Source: Macrostomum hystrix
Taxonomy: Eukaryota > Platyhelminthes > Macrostomidae
Direction of reading: 5' to 3'
Assembly (NCBI GenBank): GCA_950097015.1
Contig: CATNEN010000038.1
Location: 6,559,001-6,623,000, forward strand
DNA: 64,000 nucleotides
Shown here one piece after another: positions 34,905 to 50,574 of this stretch. Below the pieces are notes generated by a model. It made no database searches, was not told the DNA's origin, and saw nothing but the letters and a program-made list of their open reading frames with translations. The stretch's first letter is position 1; each line of letters opens with the position of its first letter. Made by a program: the position numbers and the translations under genes.

Positions 34905-36860
34905 AGTTAGAATCCGGTGTATAATGATGGATTCGTGTGTATAATGAAGGATTCGTGTGTATAATGATGGATTCTGAGTATAATGATAGATTCGTGTGTA
35001 TAATGATGGATTCGTGTGTATAATGAAGGATTCGTGTGTATAATGATGGTTTCGCGTGTATAATGATGGATTCGTGTGTAAAATGATGGATTCTGAGTAT
35101 AATGATGGATTCGTGTGTATAATGAAGCATTCGTGTGTATAATGATGGATTCTGAGTATAATGATGGATTCGTGAGTATAATGATGGATTCGTGTGTATA
35201 ATGAAGGATTCGTGTGTATAATGATGGTTTCGCGTGTATAATGATGGATTCGTGTGTATAATGATGGATTCGTGTGTATAATGATGGATTCTAATTATAA
35301 TGATGGATTCGTATGTATAATGATGGATTCTGAGTATAATGATGGATTCGTGTGTATAATGAAGGATTCGTGTGTATAATGATGGTTTCGCGTGTATAAT
35401 GATGGATTCTGAGTATAATGATCGATTCGCGTGTATAATGAAGGATTCGTGTGTATAATGATTGAGTTTTTGTATAATGATTGATTAGTGTGTATAATGA
35501 TGTATTCGCGTGTATAATTATGAATTATGGTTCTATTTATGGAGTAGTGTGTATAATAATTGAGTCATGTGAATAATGATGGATTCGTGTGTATAATGAT
35601 GGATTCGTGTGTTTACTGATGTATTCGTGTGTTTACTGATGTATTCGTGTGTTTAATGATGGATTTGTGTGTATAATGATGTATTCGTGTGTTTACTGAT
35701 GTATTCGTGTGTATAATGATGGATTTGTGTGTATAATGACGGATTCGTGTGTATAATAATGGATTCGCGTGTATAATGATGTATTCGTGTGTATAATGAT
35801 GTATTCGTGTGTATAATGATGGATTCGTGTGTATAATGATGGATTCGTGTGTATAATGATGGAGCCGTGTGTTTAATGATGGATTCGTGTGTTTACTGAT
35901 AGATTCGTGTGTTTACTGATAGATTCGTGTGTATAATAATGGAGTAGTGTGTATAATGATGGATTCGTGTGTATAATGATGGAGCCGTGTGTTTAATGAT
36001 GGATTCGTGTGTTTACTGATAGATTCGTGTGTTTACTGATAGATTCGTGTGTATAATGATGGATTCGTGTGTTTAAAGATGGATTCGTGTGTTTACTGAT
36101 AGATTCGTGTGTATAATGATGGATTCGTGTGTATAATGATGGATTCGTATGTATAATGATGGATTCGTATGTATAATGATGGATTCGTGTGTATAATGAT
36201 GGATTCGTGAGTATAATGATGGATTCGTGTGTATAATGATGGATTCGTGTGTATAATGATAGATTCGTGTGTATAATGATGGATTCGTGTGTATAATGAT
36301 GGAGCCGTGTGTTTAATGATGGATTCGTGTGTTTACTGATAGATTCGTGTGTTTACTGATAGATTCGTGTGTATAATAATGGAGTAGTGTGTATAATGAT
36401 GGATTCGTGTGTATAATGTATTCGTGTGTATAATGATGGATTCGTGTGTTTAAAGATGGATTCGTGTGTTTACTGATAGATTCGTGTGCATAATGATGGA
36501 TTCGTGTGTATAATGATGGATTCGTATGTATAATGATGGATTCGTATGTATAATGATGGATTCGTGTGTATAATGATGGATTCGTGTGTATAATGATGGA
36601 TTCGTGTGTATAATGATGGATTCGTGTGTATAATGATGGATTCGTATGTATAATGATGGATTCGTGTGTATAATGATGGATTCGTGTGTATAATGATGGA
36701 TTCGTATGTATAATGATGGATTCGTATGTATAATGATGGATTCGTGTGTATAATGATGGATTCGTGTGTATAATGATGGATTCGTGTGTATAATGATGGA
36801 TTCGTGTGTATAATGATGGATTCGTATGTATAATGACGGATTCTGGGTATAGTGATCGAT
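34905..36860. repeat. minisatellite, 20 bp unit
   Basis: About 97 copies with core GATTCGTGTGTATAATGATG, including variants with TTTACTGATA or TGAGTA. The minus-strand frame at 36313-36873 is only the repeat read as a 20-residue periodic peptide. It lies between two plus-strand genes. Confidence 0.95.
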
Positions 36861-37040
36861 TATATTTTTTCATGGATATTTATTGACTAGGTTATGGATA
36901 TCGATATAGACTATGTATATTATTTATCAGTGTATTGAGATGGTTACTAATTTATTAAGTGCTCTGACGGTATTCGACACCCACGTAGCTAAATCAAAAA
37001 CAAAAACTTGATGCACCCTTTTAACCCCGACTGCTTTCAG

Positions 37041-40684
<3,644 letters not shown>

Positions 40685-41060
40685 TTAGGATTATTGATTA
40701 GGAATCCCAATACTATCCCTATTTTGCAGCTGCATTTTATTTTTCAACAAACTTTTAGCCTGTGCTCATTTGAACTGTCAATTATTAATTATTATGATTT
40801 TATTTAATTTCCCTTTAATTGATGCTTAGAAACTGAATTAAATAGCATGCTTCAACATGAAACAGTTTTTTTGTGTAAATTCTGCATTTTATTTCCGTAC
40901 TAAACTGACACGACCATTTTAAATATAATACCGTCCATTTGAGCTCACTGAAATAATCTAATTGCTATTCTCAATTCATATTTATTAAGCTAGTCTTTTG
41001 TGTTCTCACTTATAATGATTCTTTATTGCATTGAGCTGTCTTCTCAATTTCTTCATTCCT
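40685..41060. other. 3' flank of the STIL-like gene
   Basis: AT-rich, no gene; no canonical AATAAA seen before the next array. Confidence 0.4.
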
Positions 41061-41064
41061 GTCC

Positions 41065-42345
41065 CACATCTCTTATCTCATTCTCACAGTCTCTCATCTC
41101 ATTCTCACAGTCTCTTATCTCATTCTCACAGTCTCTCATCTCATTCTCACAGTCTCTCATCTCATTCTCACAGTCTCTTATCTCATTCTCACAGTCTCTC
41201 ATCTCATTCTCACAGTCTCTTATCTCATTCTCACAGTATCTTATCTCATTCTCACAGTCTCTTATCTCATTCTCACAGTCTCTCATCTCATTCTCACAGT
41301 CTCTTATCTCATTCTCACAGTCTCTCATCTCATTCTCACAGTCTCTCATCTCATTCTCACAGTCTCTTATCTCATTCTCACAGTCTCTCATCTCATTCTC
41401 ACAGTCTCTTATCTCATTCTCACAGTCTCTCATCTCATTCTCACAGTCTCTTATCTCATTCTCACAGTATCTTATCTCATTCTCACAGTCTCTCATCTCA
41501 TTCTCACAGTCTCTCATCTCATTCTCACAGTCTCTCATCTCATTCTCACAGTCTCTTATCTCATTCTCACAGTCTCTCATCTCATTCTCACAGTCTCTCA
41601 TCTCATTCTCACAGTCTCTCATCTCATTCTCACAGTCTCTCATCTCATTCTCACAGTCTCTTATCTCATTCTCACAGTATCTTATCTCATTCTCACAGTC
41701 TCTCATCTCATTCTCACAGTCTCTCATCTCATTCTCACAGTCTCTCATCTCATTCTCACAGTATCTTATCTCATTCTCACAGTATCTTATCTCATTCTCG
41801 CAGTCTCTCATCTCATTCTCACTGTCTCTTATCTCATTCTCACAGTATCTTATCTCATTCTCACAGTATCTTATCTCATTCTCAAGTCTCTCATCTCATT
41901 CTCACAGTCTCTCATCTCATTCTCACAGTATCTTATCTCATTCTCACAGTATCTTATCTCATTCTCACAGTATCTTATCTCATTCTCGCAGTCTCTCATC
42001 TCATTCTCACAGTCTCTTATCTCATTCTCACAGTATCTTATCTCATTCTCACAGTATCTTATCTCATTCTCAAGTCTCTCATCTCATTCTCACAGTATCT
42101 TATCTCATTCTCGCAGTCTCTCATCTCATTCTCACTGTCTCTTATCTCATTCTCACAGTATCTCATCTCATTCTCGCAGTCTCTCATCTCATTCTCACAG
42201 TCTCTCATCTCATTCTCACAGTATCTCATCTCATTCTCACAGTCTCTCATCTCATTCTCACAGTCTCTCATCTCATTCTCACAGTATCTTATCTCATTCT
42301 CACAGTCCCTCATCTCATTCTCACAGTCTCTTATACCCCTCTCAT
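41065..42345. repeat. minisatellite, 21 bp unit
   Basis: About 60 copies with core CTCATTCTCACAGTCTCTCA; TATCTTA and CGCAG variants occur. Stop-free in two plus frames and one minus frame, producing spurious frames of up to 483 codons. Confidence 0.95.
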
Positions 42346-42711
42346 GATGTCCTATCTCCATCTAAGTCTATTTAAATTCCCTCTCCCAGTCTTCTATTTC
42401 CCGTCCGCCTTTCATTCTTATAAATCTCCAAATTTTCCCAGTTATCCTTAATATGGCCGGCCACTTACTCCCAACCAATCAGCAGTGTCCGTTGGTCTTT
42501 AGGCAAATAGAATCGGCCTCACCCAATCGCCGCGCATTTTTGAGAGCTATAATTCTAGCACTGTCCGTGCAAGAAGCAATTCTCTGCTTTTTATATTGAG
42601 GCTTTCTTGAGTCAGCCCGAGTTTGCTTAAGATGAGTCCAGGCCGCGAGTGCTCACAGAATAATTAAGCAATCGTCCGACACGTGACTTAACTTTGCTAA
42701 TTTATCTATTC
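42346..42711 (+). promoter_or_regulatory. possible promoter region of the gene starting at 42712
   Basis: GC-richer unique stretch with two CCAAT-type motifs (AACCAATCAG at about 42473, CCCAATCGC at about 42523) and TATAATTC at about 42550. It lies upstream of the first putative exon. The assignment as a promoter is an inference from position and motifs. Confidence 0.3.
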
Positions 42712-45700
42712 ATGGAGCGGTGAGTGCTGCTGCATGCATTCTTCCTCAAACATGCTGCGAGACATTTGCGTAATTCTCAAAATCTCACTTGTTGCACCCT
42801 CACCTCCCTGTCCCACTCTCACCTCTGTGTCCCACTCTCACCTCTGTGTCCCACTCTCTCCTCTGTGTCCCACTCTCTCCTCTGTGTGCCACTCTCTCCT
42901 CTGTGTCCCACTCTCACCTCCCTGTCCCACTCTCACCTCCGTGTCCCACTCTCACCTCCGTGTCCCACTCTCACCTCCGTGTCCCACTCTCACATATGTG
43001 TCCCACTCTCACCTCCCTGTCCCACTCTCTCCTCTGTGTCCCACTCTCTCCTCTGTGTCCCACTCTCTCCTCTGTGTGCCACTCTCTCCTGTGTCCAACT
43101 CTCTCCTCCCTGTCCCACTCTTACCTGTGTCCCACTCTCACCTCCGTGTCCCACTCTCACCTCCCTGTCCCACTCTCACATCTGTGTCCCACTCTCACAT
43201 CTGTGTCCCACTCTCTCCTCTGTGTCCCATTCTCACATCTGTGTCCCACTCTCACATCAGTGTCCCACTCTCACCTCCCTGTCCCACTCTCACCTCCGTG
43301 TCCCACTCTCTCCTCTGTGTCCCACTCTCTCCTCTGTGTGCCACTCTCTCCTCTGTGTGCCACTCTCTCCTCTGTGTCCCACTCTCTCCTCTGTGTGCCA
43401 CTCTCTCCTCTGTGTGCCACTCTCTCCTGTGTGTCCCACTCTCTCCTCTGTGTCCCACTCTCTCCTCTGTGTGCCACTCTCTCCTCTGTGTGCCACTCTC
43501 TCCTCTGTGTCCCACTCTCTCCTGTGTGTCCAACTCTCTCCTCTGTGTGCCACTCTCTCCTCCCTGTCCCACTCTTACCTGTGTCCCACTCTCACCTCCG
43601 TGTCCCACTCTCACCTCCCTGTCCCACTCTCACATTTGTGTCCCACTCTCACCTCCGTGTCCCACTCTCACCTCCGTGTCCCACTCTCTCCTCTGTGTCC
43701 CACTCTCTCCTCTGTGTGCCACTCTCTCCTGTGTGTCCAACTCTCTCCTCCCTGTCCCATTCTCACCTCCGTGTCCCACTCTAACCTCCCTGTCCCACTC
43801 TCACATCTGTGTCCCACTCTCACATCTGTGTCCCACTCTCTCCTCTGTGTCCCACTCTCACATCTGTGTCCCACTCTCACATCAGTGTCCCACTCTCTCC
43901 TCCCTGTCCCACTCTCACCTCCGTGTCCCACTCTCACATCTGTGTCCCACTCTCACATCTGTGTCCCACTCTCACCTCCCTGTCCCACTCTCACCTCCGT
44001 GTCCCACTCTCACATATGTGTCCCTCTTCCACCGTAATCTGCCGGCAAATATTTTCTTCGAAATAAGTAATACTTCAGTTTAATTTTGGTAATAAATTTC
44101 CCTCCAAATCGCGTCTGTCAAATCAGATAAATATGAGCGGTACATTTTCAATGCTCTCAGCTATATTTCAGAATTTGTCTTTACCCACTTGTTGGATTTT
44201 CGCTTGTCCATTTATCTCTTGATTCAGATCTCACAGTCGATTATCTCATTTATACCATCTCATCTCACCCAATGCACATACCTGAATAAGCTGCTTCCAA
44301 TTGCTGGGCATAATCCCACACTGGCATGCCGTTATCCCACGGGAAAGGCAGTTTCAGTCTGATTAATTATTTAGATTAATCATTTTGCTACATTGCACAT
44401 CTGTTCAATTCCTAGATATACTGCAGCTTGGCAATGTAGTCAAGGGGAACTATAAATTCTTTTACCTGGCGCAGTGGCTGTACGTAATATGACTGTTGCA
44501 GCTTTTACTTGCTGAGTTAATGAGCATGTATTGGACTGGGTTTTTATAAGATAACCCTCAGTAAGAGAAAATACATGTAGAACATTGGGTAGGTATGAAC
44601 AATAGTGTGTTAAGTTAGAGGGAGACCGGGTAGGGTGAGAGGGAGAATGGGTGGGGTGAGGAGACCGGGTGGGGTGAGAGGGAGAATGGGTGGGGTGAGG
44701 AGACCGGGTGGGGTGAGAAGGAGACAGGGTAGGTGGAGAGGGAGACCGGGTAGGGTGAGAGGGAGACTGGGTAGGTGGAGAGGGAGACAGGGTAGGGTGA
44801 GAAGGAGACAGGGTAGGTGGAGAGGGCATTGTGAGAGGGAGACAGGGTAGGGTGAGAAGGAGACAGGGTAGGTGGAGAGAGGGACAGGGTAGGGTGAGAA
44901 ATAAACCGGGTAGGGTGAGAGGGAGACCGGGTAGGGTGAGAAGGAGACCGGCTAAGGGTGAGAGGGAGACCGGCTAGGATGAGAGGGAGACCAGCTAGGG
45001 TGAGAAGGAGACAGGGTAGGGTGAGAGGGAGACCAGCTAGGGTGAGAAGGAGACAGGGTAGGGTGAGAAGGAGACCGGCTAGGGAGAGAGGGGGACAGGG
45101 TAGGGTGAGAAGGAGACAGGGTAGGGTGAGAAGGAGACCGGCTAGGGTGAGAAGGAGACCGGCTAGGGTGAGAGGGAGACCGGCTAGGGTGAGAGGGAGA
45201 CCGTCTAGGGTGAGAAGGAGACAGGGTAGGGTGAGAAGGAGACCGGCTAGGGTGAGAGGGGGACAGGGTATTGTGAGAGGGAGACAGGGTATTGTGAGAG
45301 GGAGACAGGGTATTGTGAGAGGGGGACAGGGCTCTCTGTGTAAAACCAAACCGGGGATTGTTGACATAATTTCATCTAATGTTGATATTGTAATTCTGTA
45401 GCAACGCTGCAGGCTACAGATTCTTGGCCGAGGAACCGCGACACCCGCATTGTCTAGGTGTCAACAATCTGGCATTGTTAGCCTATGCGGTCTGTCAATC
45501 AACATTGAGAGATGTGTACGATAATAAAAAAATATTAAATAATAATTGGAGGAGGGAAATAAATGTGGCCTCGCTGCGGAATCGAACTTAGGGACCTTGG
45601 TGCGAGAGACGAACCGCTCTGCCATCGACCTCCTGATATGGAAGATTGTTTAAAATTCAAATTGAATTCACTGAGATAGGCCTGTCTATTAAAACTGTAT

Positions 45701-48700
45701 CCATTGTTTTTCATTTTTGCTTAGAACATTTATAAAAAATACTGTCAAACAGATCCAATCATTTTACCTTCAGCGGGTACTTTTCAGCATCTAGCACTAT
45801 ATTTCGCCTGTCACTCCACACCTCTTAAATTATATACTGAACTCTGACACTCAATTTCACTCTCCAACCCTCCCTGTCACTCTCCAACCCTCCCTGTCAC
45901 TCTCCAACCCTCCCTGTCACTCTCCAACCCTCCCTGTCACCCCCCAACCCTCCCTGTCACTCTCCGATCCTCTCTGTCACTCCCCAACCCTCCGTCACTC
46001 TCTGATCCTCCCTGTCACCCCCAACCCTCTCTGTCACTCTCCAACCCTCCCAGTCACTCTCCAAGTCTCCCAGTCACTCTCCAAGTCTCCCGGTCACTCT
46101 CCAATCTCATCTGTCACTCCACAAACCGTCCTGCTGTCACGCCGTCCTGAAATTTCCGAAAATGCCATTTCGCAGACAAATTTCTCGAAACGTATTTTCT
46201 ATTCCAAATCTGCATGCAAGATAGACAGCAAACGTGTTCTCCAAGGCTTATCGCCAAGTCAATTTAATTTATGCAAATTCAGGCAATGATATTTAAATTG
46301 CTTTGGCGAGAAACGTTTATTTATTATAGGAAATTTCCATAAGCAGACTTTTATCAAATAATATTTTGACTGTTATTCTGTCAAGAGAATACAGGCTCGA
46401 TTTTTGACATTGAACTGAAGTGCGTAGTCAATCAATTCCCAGAGATGAAAGGAGGAGAGACGACATACGAGAGAGAGATGAGACACGGAAGAGAGATACG
46501 ACACGGGGGAGAGATGAGACAGGGGGAGATGAGACATGGGAGAGATGAGACAGGGGGAGAGATGAGACAGGGGGAGAGATGAGACACGGGAGACATGAGA
46601 CACGGGGAGATGAGACAGGAGAGATGAGACAAGGGGAGATGAGACGGGGAGAGATGAGACAAGGGGAGATGAGACAGGAGGAGAGATGAGACAGGGGGAG
46701 AGATGAGACACGGGAGAGATGAGACATGGGAGAGATGAGACACGGGAGAGATGAGACAGGGGGAGAGATGAGACAGGGGAGAGATGAGACATGGGAGAGA
46801 TGAGACAGGGGGAGAGATGAGACACGGGAGAGATGAGACATGGGAGAGATGAGACAGGGGGAGAGATGAGACAGGGGGAGAGATGAGACACGGGAGACAT
46901 GAGACACGGGGAGATGAGACAGGAGAGATGAGACAAGGGGAGATGAGACGGGGAGAGATGAGACAAGGGGAGATGAGACAGGAGGAGAGATGAGACAGGG
47001 GGAGAGATGAGACACGGGAGAGATGAGACATGGGAGAGATGAGACACGGGAGAGATGAGACAGGGGGAGAGATGAGACAGGGGAGAGATGAGACAGGGGG
47101 AGAGATGAGACAAGGGGAGATGAGACAGGGGAGAGATGAGACAAGGGGAGATGAGACAGTGGAGAGATGAGACACTGTAAGATTACTTTGAGCTATTCTT
47201 TGTGAGATCCCTCTGTTACATCCCTGATCTATATATATTCAGTCAGTCTGTCTGTTCAAACATTTCAGCAGCCGCCGTCACTCCTCGATCGTCCAGACGC
47301 TGGTCCTGGCCGCGGCGGCGCTGACGCTGCTGACAACAGGATTTTTCGGCTGCGCCCGAGCCATGCGGGTTGAACTTGAAGTCGAGCGGACGCCAAATTT
47401 AGAAGGTCAGCGGACTGACAAGACCCCAGTCCAAGGGACATGCATGCATACATGTAAGGGACGTGTCCGCCTATTCGTCATGTTTGAAATTCGTGACTGG
47501 ACAGACTTTTGGCAATTCAAAAGCATTCGCTGCTGTCAAATCCCAAGGGCTGTCTTGCAGTTTTGAAGGGCTTGAGGAATTTCAGAGATTGGAGACTTAT
47601 GAAACATTTGAGGGAGGGGAGATCAGGGAGAAAACAGAGGAGAGTAAAATCATGAGGAGAACTGGGATGGAGAAAAACTTGGTGAGAACAGAGCAGAGAA
47701 AAACTAGAGGATAACAAGGAGAAGAAAACAGGGGAAGAACAGAGGAGAAGAAAACGGGAGAGAACAGAGGAGGAGAAAACAGGGGAAGAACAGAGGAGAA
47801 GAAAACAGGGGAAGAACGGAGAAGGAGAAAACAGGGGAAGAACAGAAGAGGAGAAAACAGGGGAAGAACAGAGGAGGAGAAAACAGGGGAAGAACAGAGG
47901 AGGAGAAAACAGGGGAAGAACAGAGGAGGAAAAAACGGGAGAGAACAGAGGAGGAGAAAACAGGGGAAGAACAGAGGAGAAGAAAACAGGGGAAGAACAG
48001 AGGAGAAAAAAACGGGAGAGAACAGAGGAGGAGAAAACAGGGGAAGAACAGAGGAGAAAAAAATGGGAGAGAACAGAGGAGGAGAAAACAGGGGAAGAAC
48101 AGAGGAGAAGAAAACAGGGGAAGAACAGAGGAGAAGAAAACAGGGGAAGAACGGAGAAGGAGAAAACAGGTGAAGAACAGAGGAGAAAAAACGGGAGAGA
48201 ACAGAGGAGGAGAAAACAGGGGAAGAACAGAGGAGAAAAAAATGGGAGAGAACAGAGGAGGAGAAAACAGGGGAAGAACAGAGGAGAAGAAAACAGGGGA
48301 AGAACAGAGGAGAAGAAAACAGGGGAAGAACGGAGAAGGAGAAAACAGGTGAAGAACAGAGGAGAAAAAACGGGAGAGAACAGAGGAGGAGAAAACAGGG
48401 GAAGAACAGAGGAGGAGAAAACAGGGGAAGAACAGAGGAGAAAACAGGGGAAGAACAGAGGAGGAGAAAACAGGGGAAGAACAGAGGAGGGGAAAACAGG
48501 GGAAGAACAGAGGAGGAGAAAACAGGGGAGAGAACAGAGGAGGGGAAAACAGGGGAAGAACAGAGGAGGAGAAAACAGGGGAGAGAACAGAGGAGGAGAA
48601 AACAGCGGGGAGAATATGAACGGGATCAACGAACGATGGGGGTAAGAAAGAACATTGGGGAGAGCGGTAGGGGAAGATAATAGTAGAAGAGCATGTACGT

Positions 48701-48865
48701 GCAGTTGAGAAAAGAGAATGCTGGAGAACTAGCTTAGGAGAGCTTTACAATTTGGAACAGGAAAATCGTTCGCTAGAAGAAGTCAAAAGCATATAAAAAC
48801 TTGCCAACTGCCTCGCAGTGATCCGCCGCTCATCCACTGGAGCAGCCGGCGCATTCGGCAGCATT

Positions 48866-48896
<31 letters not shown>

Positions 48897-49087
48897 AGGT
48901 GATTACCTATTTCCCGTGCTCATACGGTGGCATTCCGTATCCCGTGTCCTGCGGTGCGGGCGCCGGGCCTCGGGTCTTCCGCTCCAAGAAGCGATTCCTG
49001 GTGTGCGTCTGCCTCTGCGCCGCCGACACCGCCGGCCCCAACTGCGTCCGAGCCGCGGCTTCGGCAGCTCCAAGCATCGCCCGCTGA
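42712..49087 (+). CDS. unrecognised small membrane protein, tentative four-exon model
   Basis: Exons 42712-42719, 45402-45515, 47269-47405 and 48819-49087 give 175 residues. Phases (2, 2, 1) agree. Best supported are exon 3 (acceptor CATTTCAG, donor GAAG|GTCAGC), with a membrane segment (IVQTLVLAAAALTLLTTGFF), and exon 4 (acceptor CCTCGCAG). Exon 4 has coding-type GC3 bias, a Ser run and a Cys-containing segment (YFPCSYGGIPYPVSCG, VCVCLCAADTAGPNC) up to a TGA. Exon 2 has a hydrophobic stretch (VNNLALLAYAV) but a weak donor (GT|GTACGA). Exon 1 is just ATGGAGCG before a perfect GTGAGT. I do not recognise the family and assign no function. All three introns are dominated by minisatellites, so over 90% of the locus is non-coding. 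Exons 1 and 2 could be wrong. Confidence 0.45.
42790..44030. repeat. minisatellite, 19 bp unit
   Basis: About 65 copies with core TGTGTCCCACTCTCTCCTC or TCACCTC variants, in the first intron of the tentative membrane protein gene. Stop-free in three frames over more than 1.2 kb. Confidence 0.95.
44031..44619. other. unique intronic sequence
   Basis: AT-rich, between two arrays in the tentative gene's first intron. No feature recognised. Confidence 0.35.
44620..45335. repeat. minisatellite, 21 bp unit
   Basis: About 34 copies with core GGGTGAGAAGGAGACAGGGT. Every copy contains GGTGAGA, a 5'-splice-site-like string. The core resembles the GGGTGAGAGCC core of the 7985-9045 array in its first half. 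Confidence 0.95.
45572..45634 (-). mobile_element. tRNA-like SINE head
   Basis: Minus-strand A-box TGGCAGAGCGG (45624-45614) and B-box TAAGTTCGATTCCGC (45590-45576). It starts GGAGGTCGATGG and is similar to 37957-38037. There is no evident paired acceptor stem, so it is treated as a SINE or tRNA pseudogene rather than a working tRNA. Confidence 0.55.
45855..46130. repeat. minisatellite, 20 bp unit
   Basis: About 13 degenerate copies with core CTCTCCAACCCTCCCTGTCA; GATCC and AAGTCTCC variants appear toward the right end. Confidence 0.85.
46485..47175. repeat. minisatellite, 15-17 bp unit with block duplication
   Basis: About 43 copies with core GAGAGATGAGACAGGGG. A block of about 350 bp beginning GACACGGGAGACATGAG is repeated (compare 46582 and 46888). 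Minus-strand frames here are artefacts. Confidence 0.93.
47700..48615. repeat. minisatellite, 23-26 bp unit with block duplication
   Basis: Purine-rich array, about 37 copies with core AGGAGAAAACAGGGGAAGAA. A block of about 180 bp is duplicated (compare 48150-48330 with 48330-48380 onward). It lies in the last intron of the tentative membrane protein gene. Confidence 0.93.
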
Positions 49088-49329
49088 GGCGGCAGACATC
49101 TTTGCCGTCTCTTCTCTTTTCATTGCTGTCCGAAGTTTTAATAATTACGAGCACAGCCCCAGCTATTATTCAAAGGCGCAAACTGCGTTGGCTAATATAA
49201 TTTGCACAGAGAAAACAACCAGGGGACACAAAATGCCTGCCTAGTGCAATTACAGCCTTTATTGCCTTTTCTATTGTCATCGACAATATCTGTTGTTCTG
49301 TGCGTCATTGATTGCTTAATTTAATACTG

Positions 49330-50205
49330 GCCTTCTCGATTCTCCATACCCCATTCGCTACTCCCCTAACCCATTCTCCACTCTCCCTACCCCATACTCC
49401 ACTCTCCCTATACCATTACTCCACTCTCCCTATACCATTACTCCACTCTCCCTACACCATTACTCCACTCTCCCTATACCATTACACCACTCTCCCTACG
49501 CCATACTCCACTCTCCCTACACCATTACTCCACTCTCCCTATACCATTACTCCACTCTCCCTATACCATTACTCCACTCTCCCTATACCATTACTCCACT
49601 CTCCCTATACCATTACACCACTCTCCCTACGCCATACTCCACTCTCCCTACACCATTACTCCACTCTCCCTATACCATTACACCACTCTCCCTACGCCAT
49701 ACTCCACTCTCCCTACACCATTACTCCACTCTCCCTATACCATTACTCCACTCTCCCTATACCATTACTCCACTCTCCCTATACCATTACTCCACTCTCC
49801 CTATACCATTACTCCACTCTCCCTATACCATTACTCCACTCTCCCTATACCATTACTCCACTCTCCCTATACCATTACTCCACTCTCCCTATACCATTAC
49901 TCCACTCTCCCTACACCATTACTCCACTCTCCCTACACCATACTCCACTCTCCCTATACCATTACACCACTCTCCCTACGCCATACTCCACTCTCCCTTA
50001 CCCCATAATCCACTCTCCCTACACCATACTCCACTCTCCCTTACCCCAAAATCCACTCTCCATACACCATACTCCACTCTCCCTAACCCATTCTCCACTC
50101 TCCCTATACCATTACTCCACTCTCCCTTACCCCATAATCCACTCTCCCTACACCATACTCCACTCTCCCTTACCCCATACTCCACTCTCCCTATCCCATT
50201 CTCTA
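49330..50205. repeat. minisatellite, 22 bp unit
   Basis: About 40 copies with core ACTCCACTCTCCCTATACCA; the right end has degenerate TTACCCCATAATCC variants. Open in one plus frame only because the repeat is stop-free. Confidence 0.95.
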
Positions 50206-50574
50206 CCTCACTGTATATTGATTACATTAAATCCAGGGTAGAATATTCACCTGAGAACTGGGGTTAATCCTTGCGGCTATGACTGACACCTGAACTACCA
50301 ACTACAGGCACTTTCACTTGATCGCAGCTTATACACACGCATGCGCAGCGTTATTGAGGGTCAAAACGTACAATTAAACCTACATAAATTCAGGTCTAAG
50401 AATCGACAAGAATATGAAATCAACCGCTTTAGTTTTATATATCAAATTTTACCTGCCTTACATGCAGTATTAAACTAATCCAGACAAATCTGAAACATAA
50501 ACACCTATTTTCTAAACGTAGGCAACGATGAGAAGGGAATTGAAAAGAGATGATGGGAGTGACGAGAGGAATGA
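50206..50574. other. unique spacer between arrays
   Basis: No gene or repeat seen. Confidence 0.4.

Noticed and set aside
34905-36860. Regular direct repeats resembling a CRISPR array
   Set aside because: No unique spacers; every array here is head-to-tail minisatellite in a eukaryotic genome.
41000-44083. Open frames of 330-483 codons in two arrays
   Set aside because: Repeat units without stops in several frames; no non-repeat coding sequence attached.
45572-45634. tRNA gene on the minus strand
   Set aside because: A and B boxes are present, but the ends do not pair as an acceptor stem and a similar copy exists at 37957-38037; SINE or pseudogene preferred.
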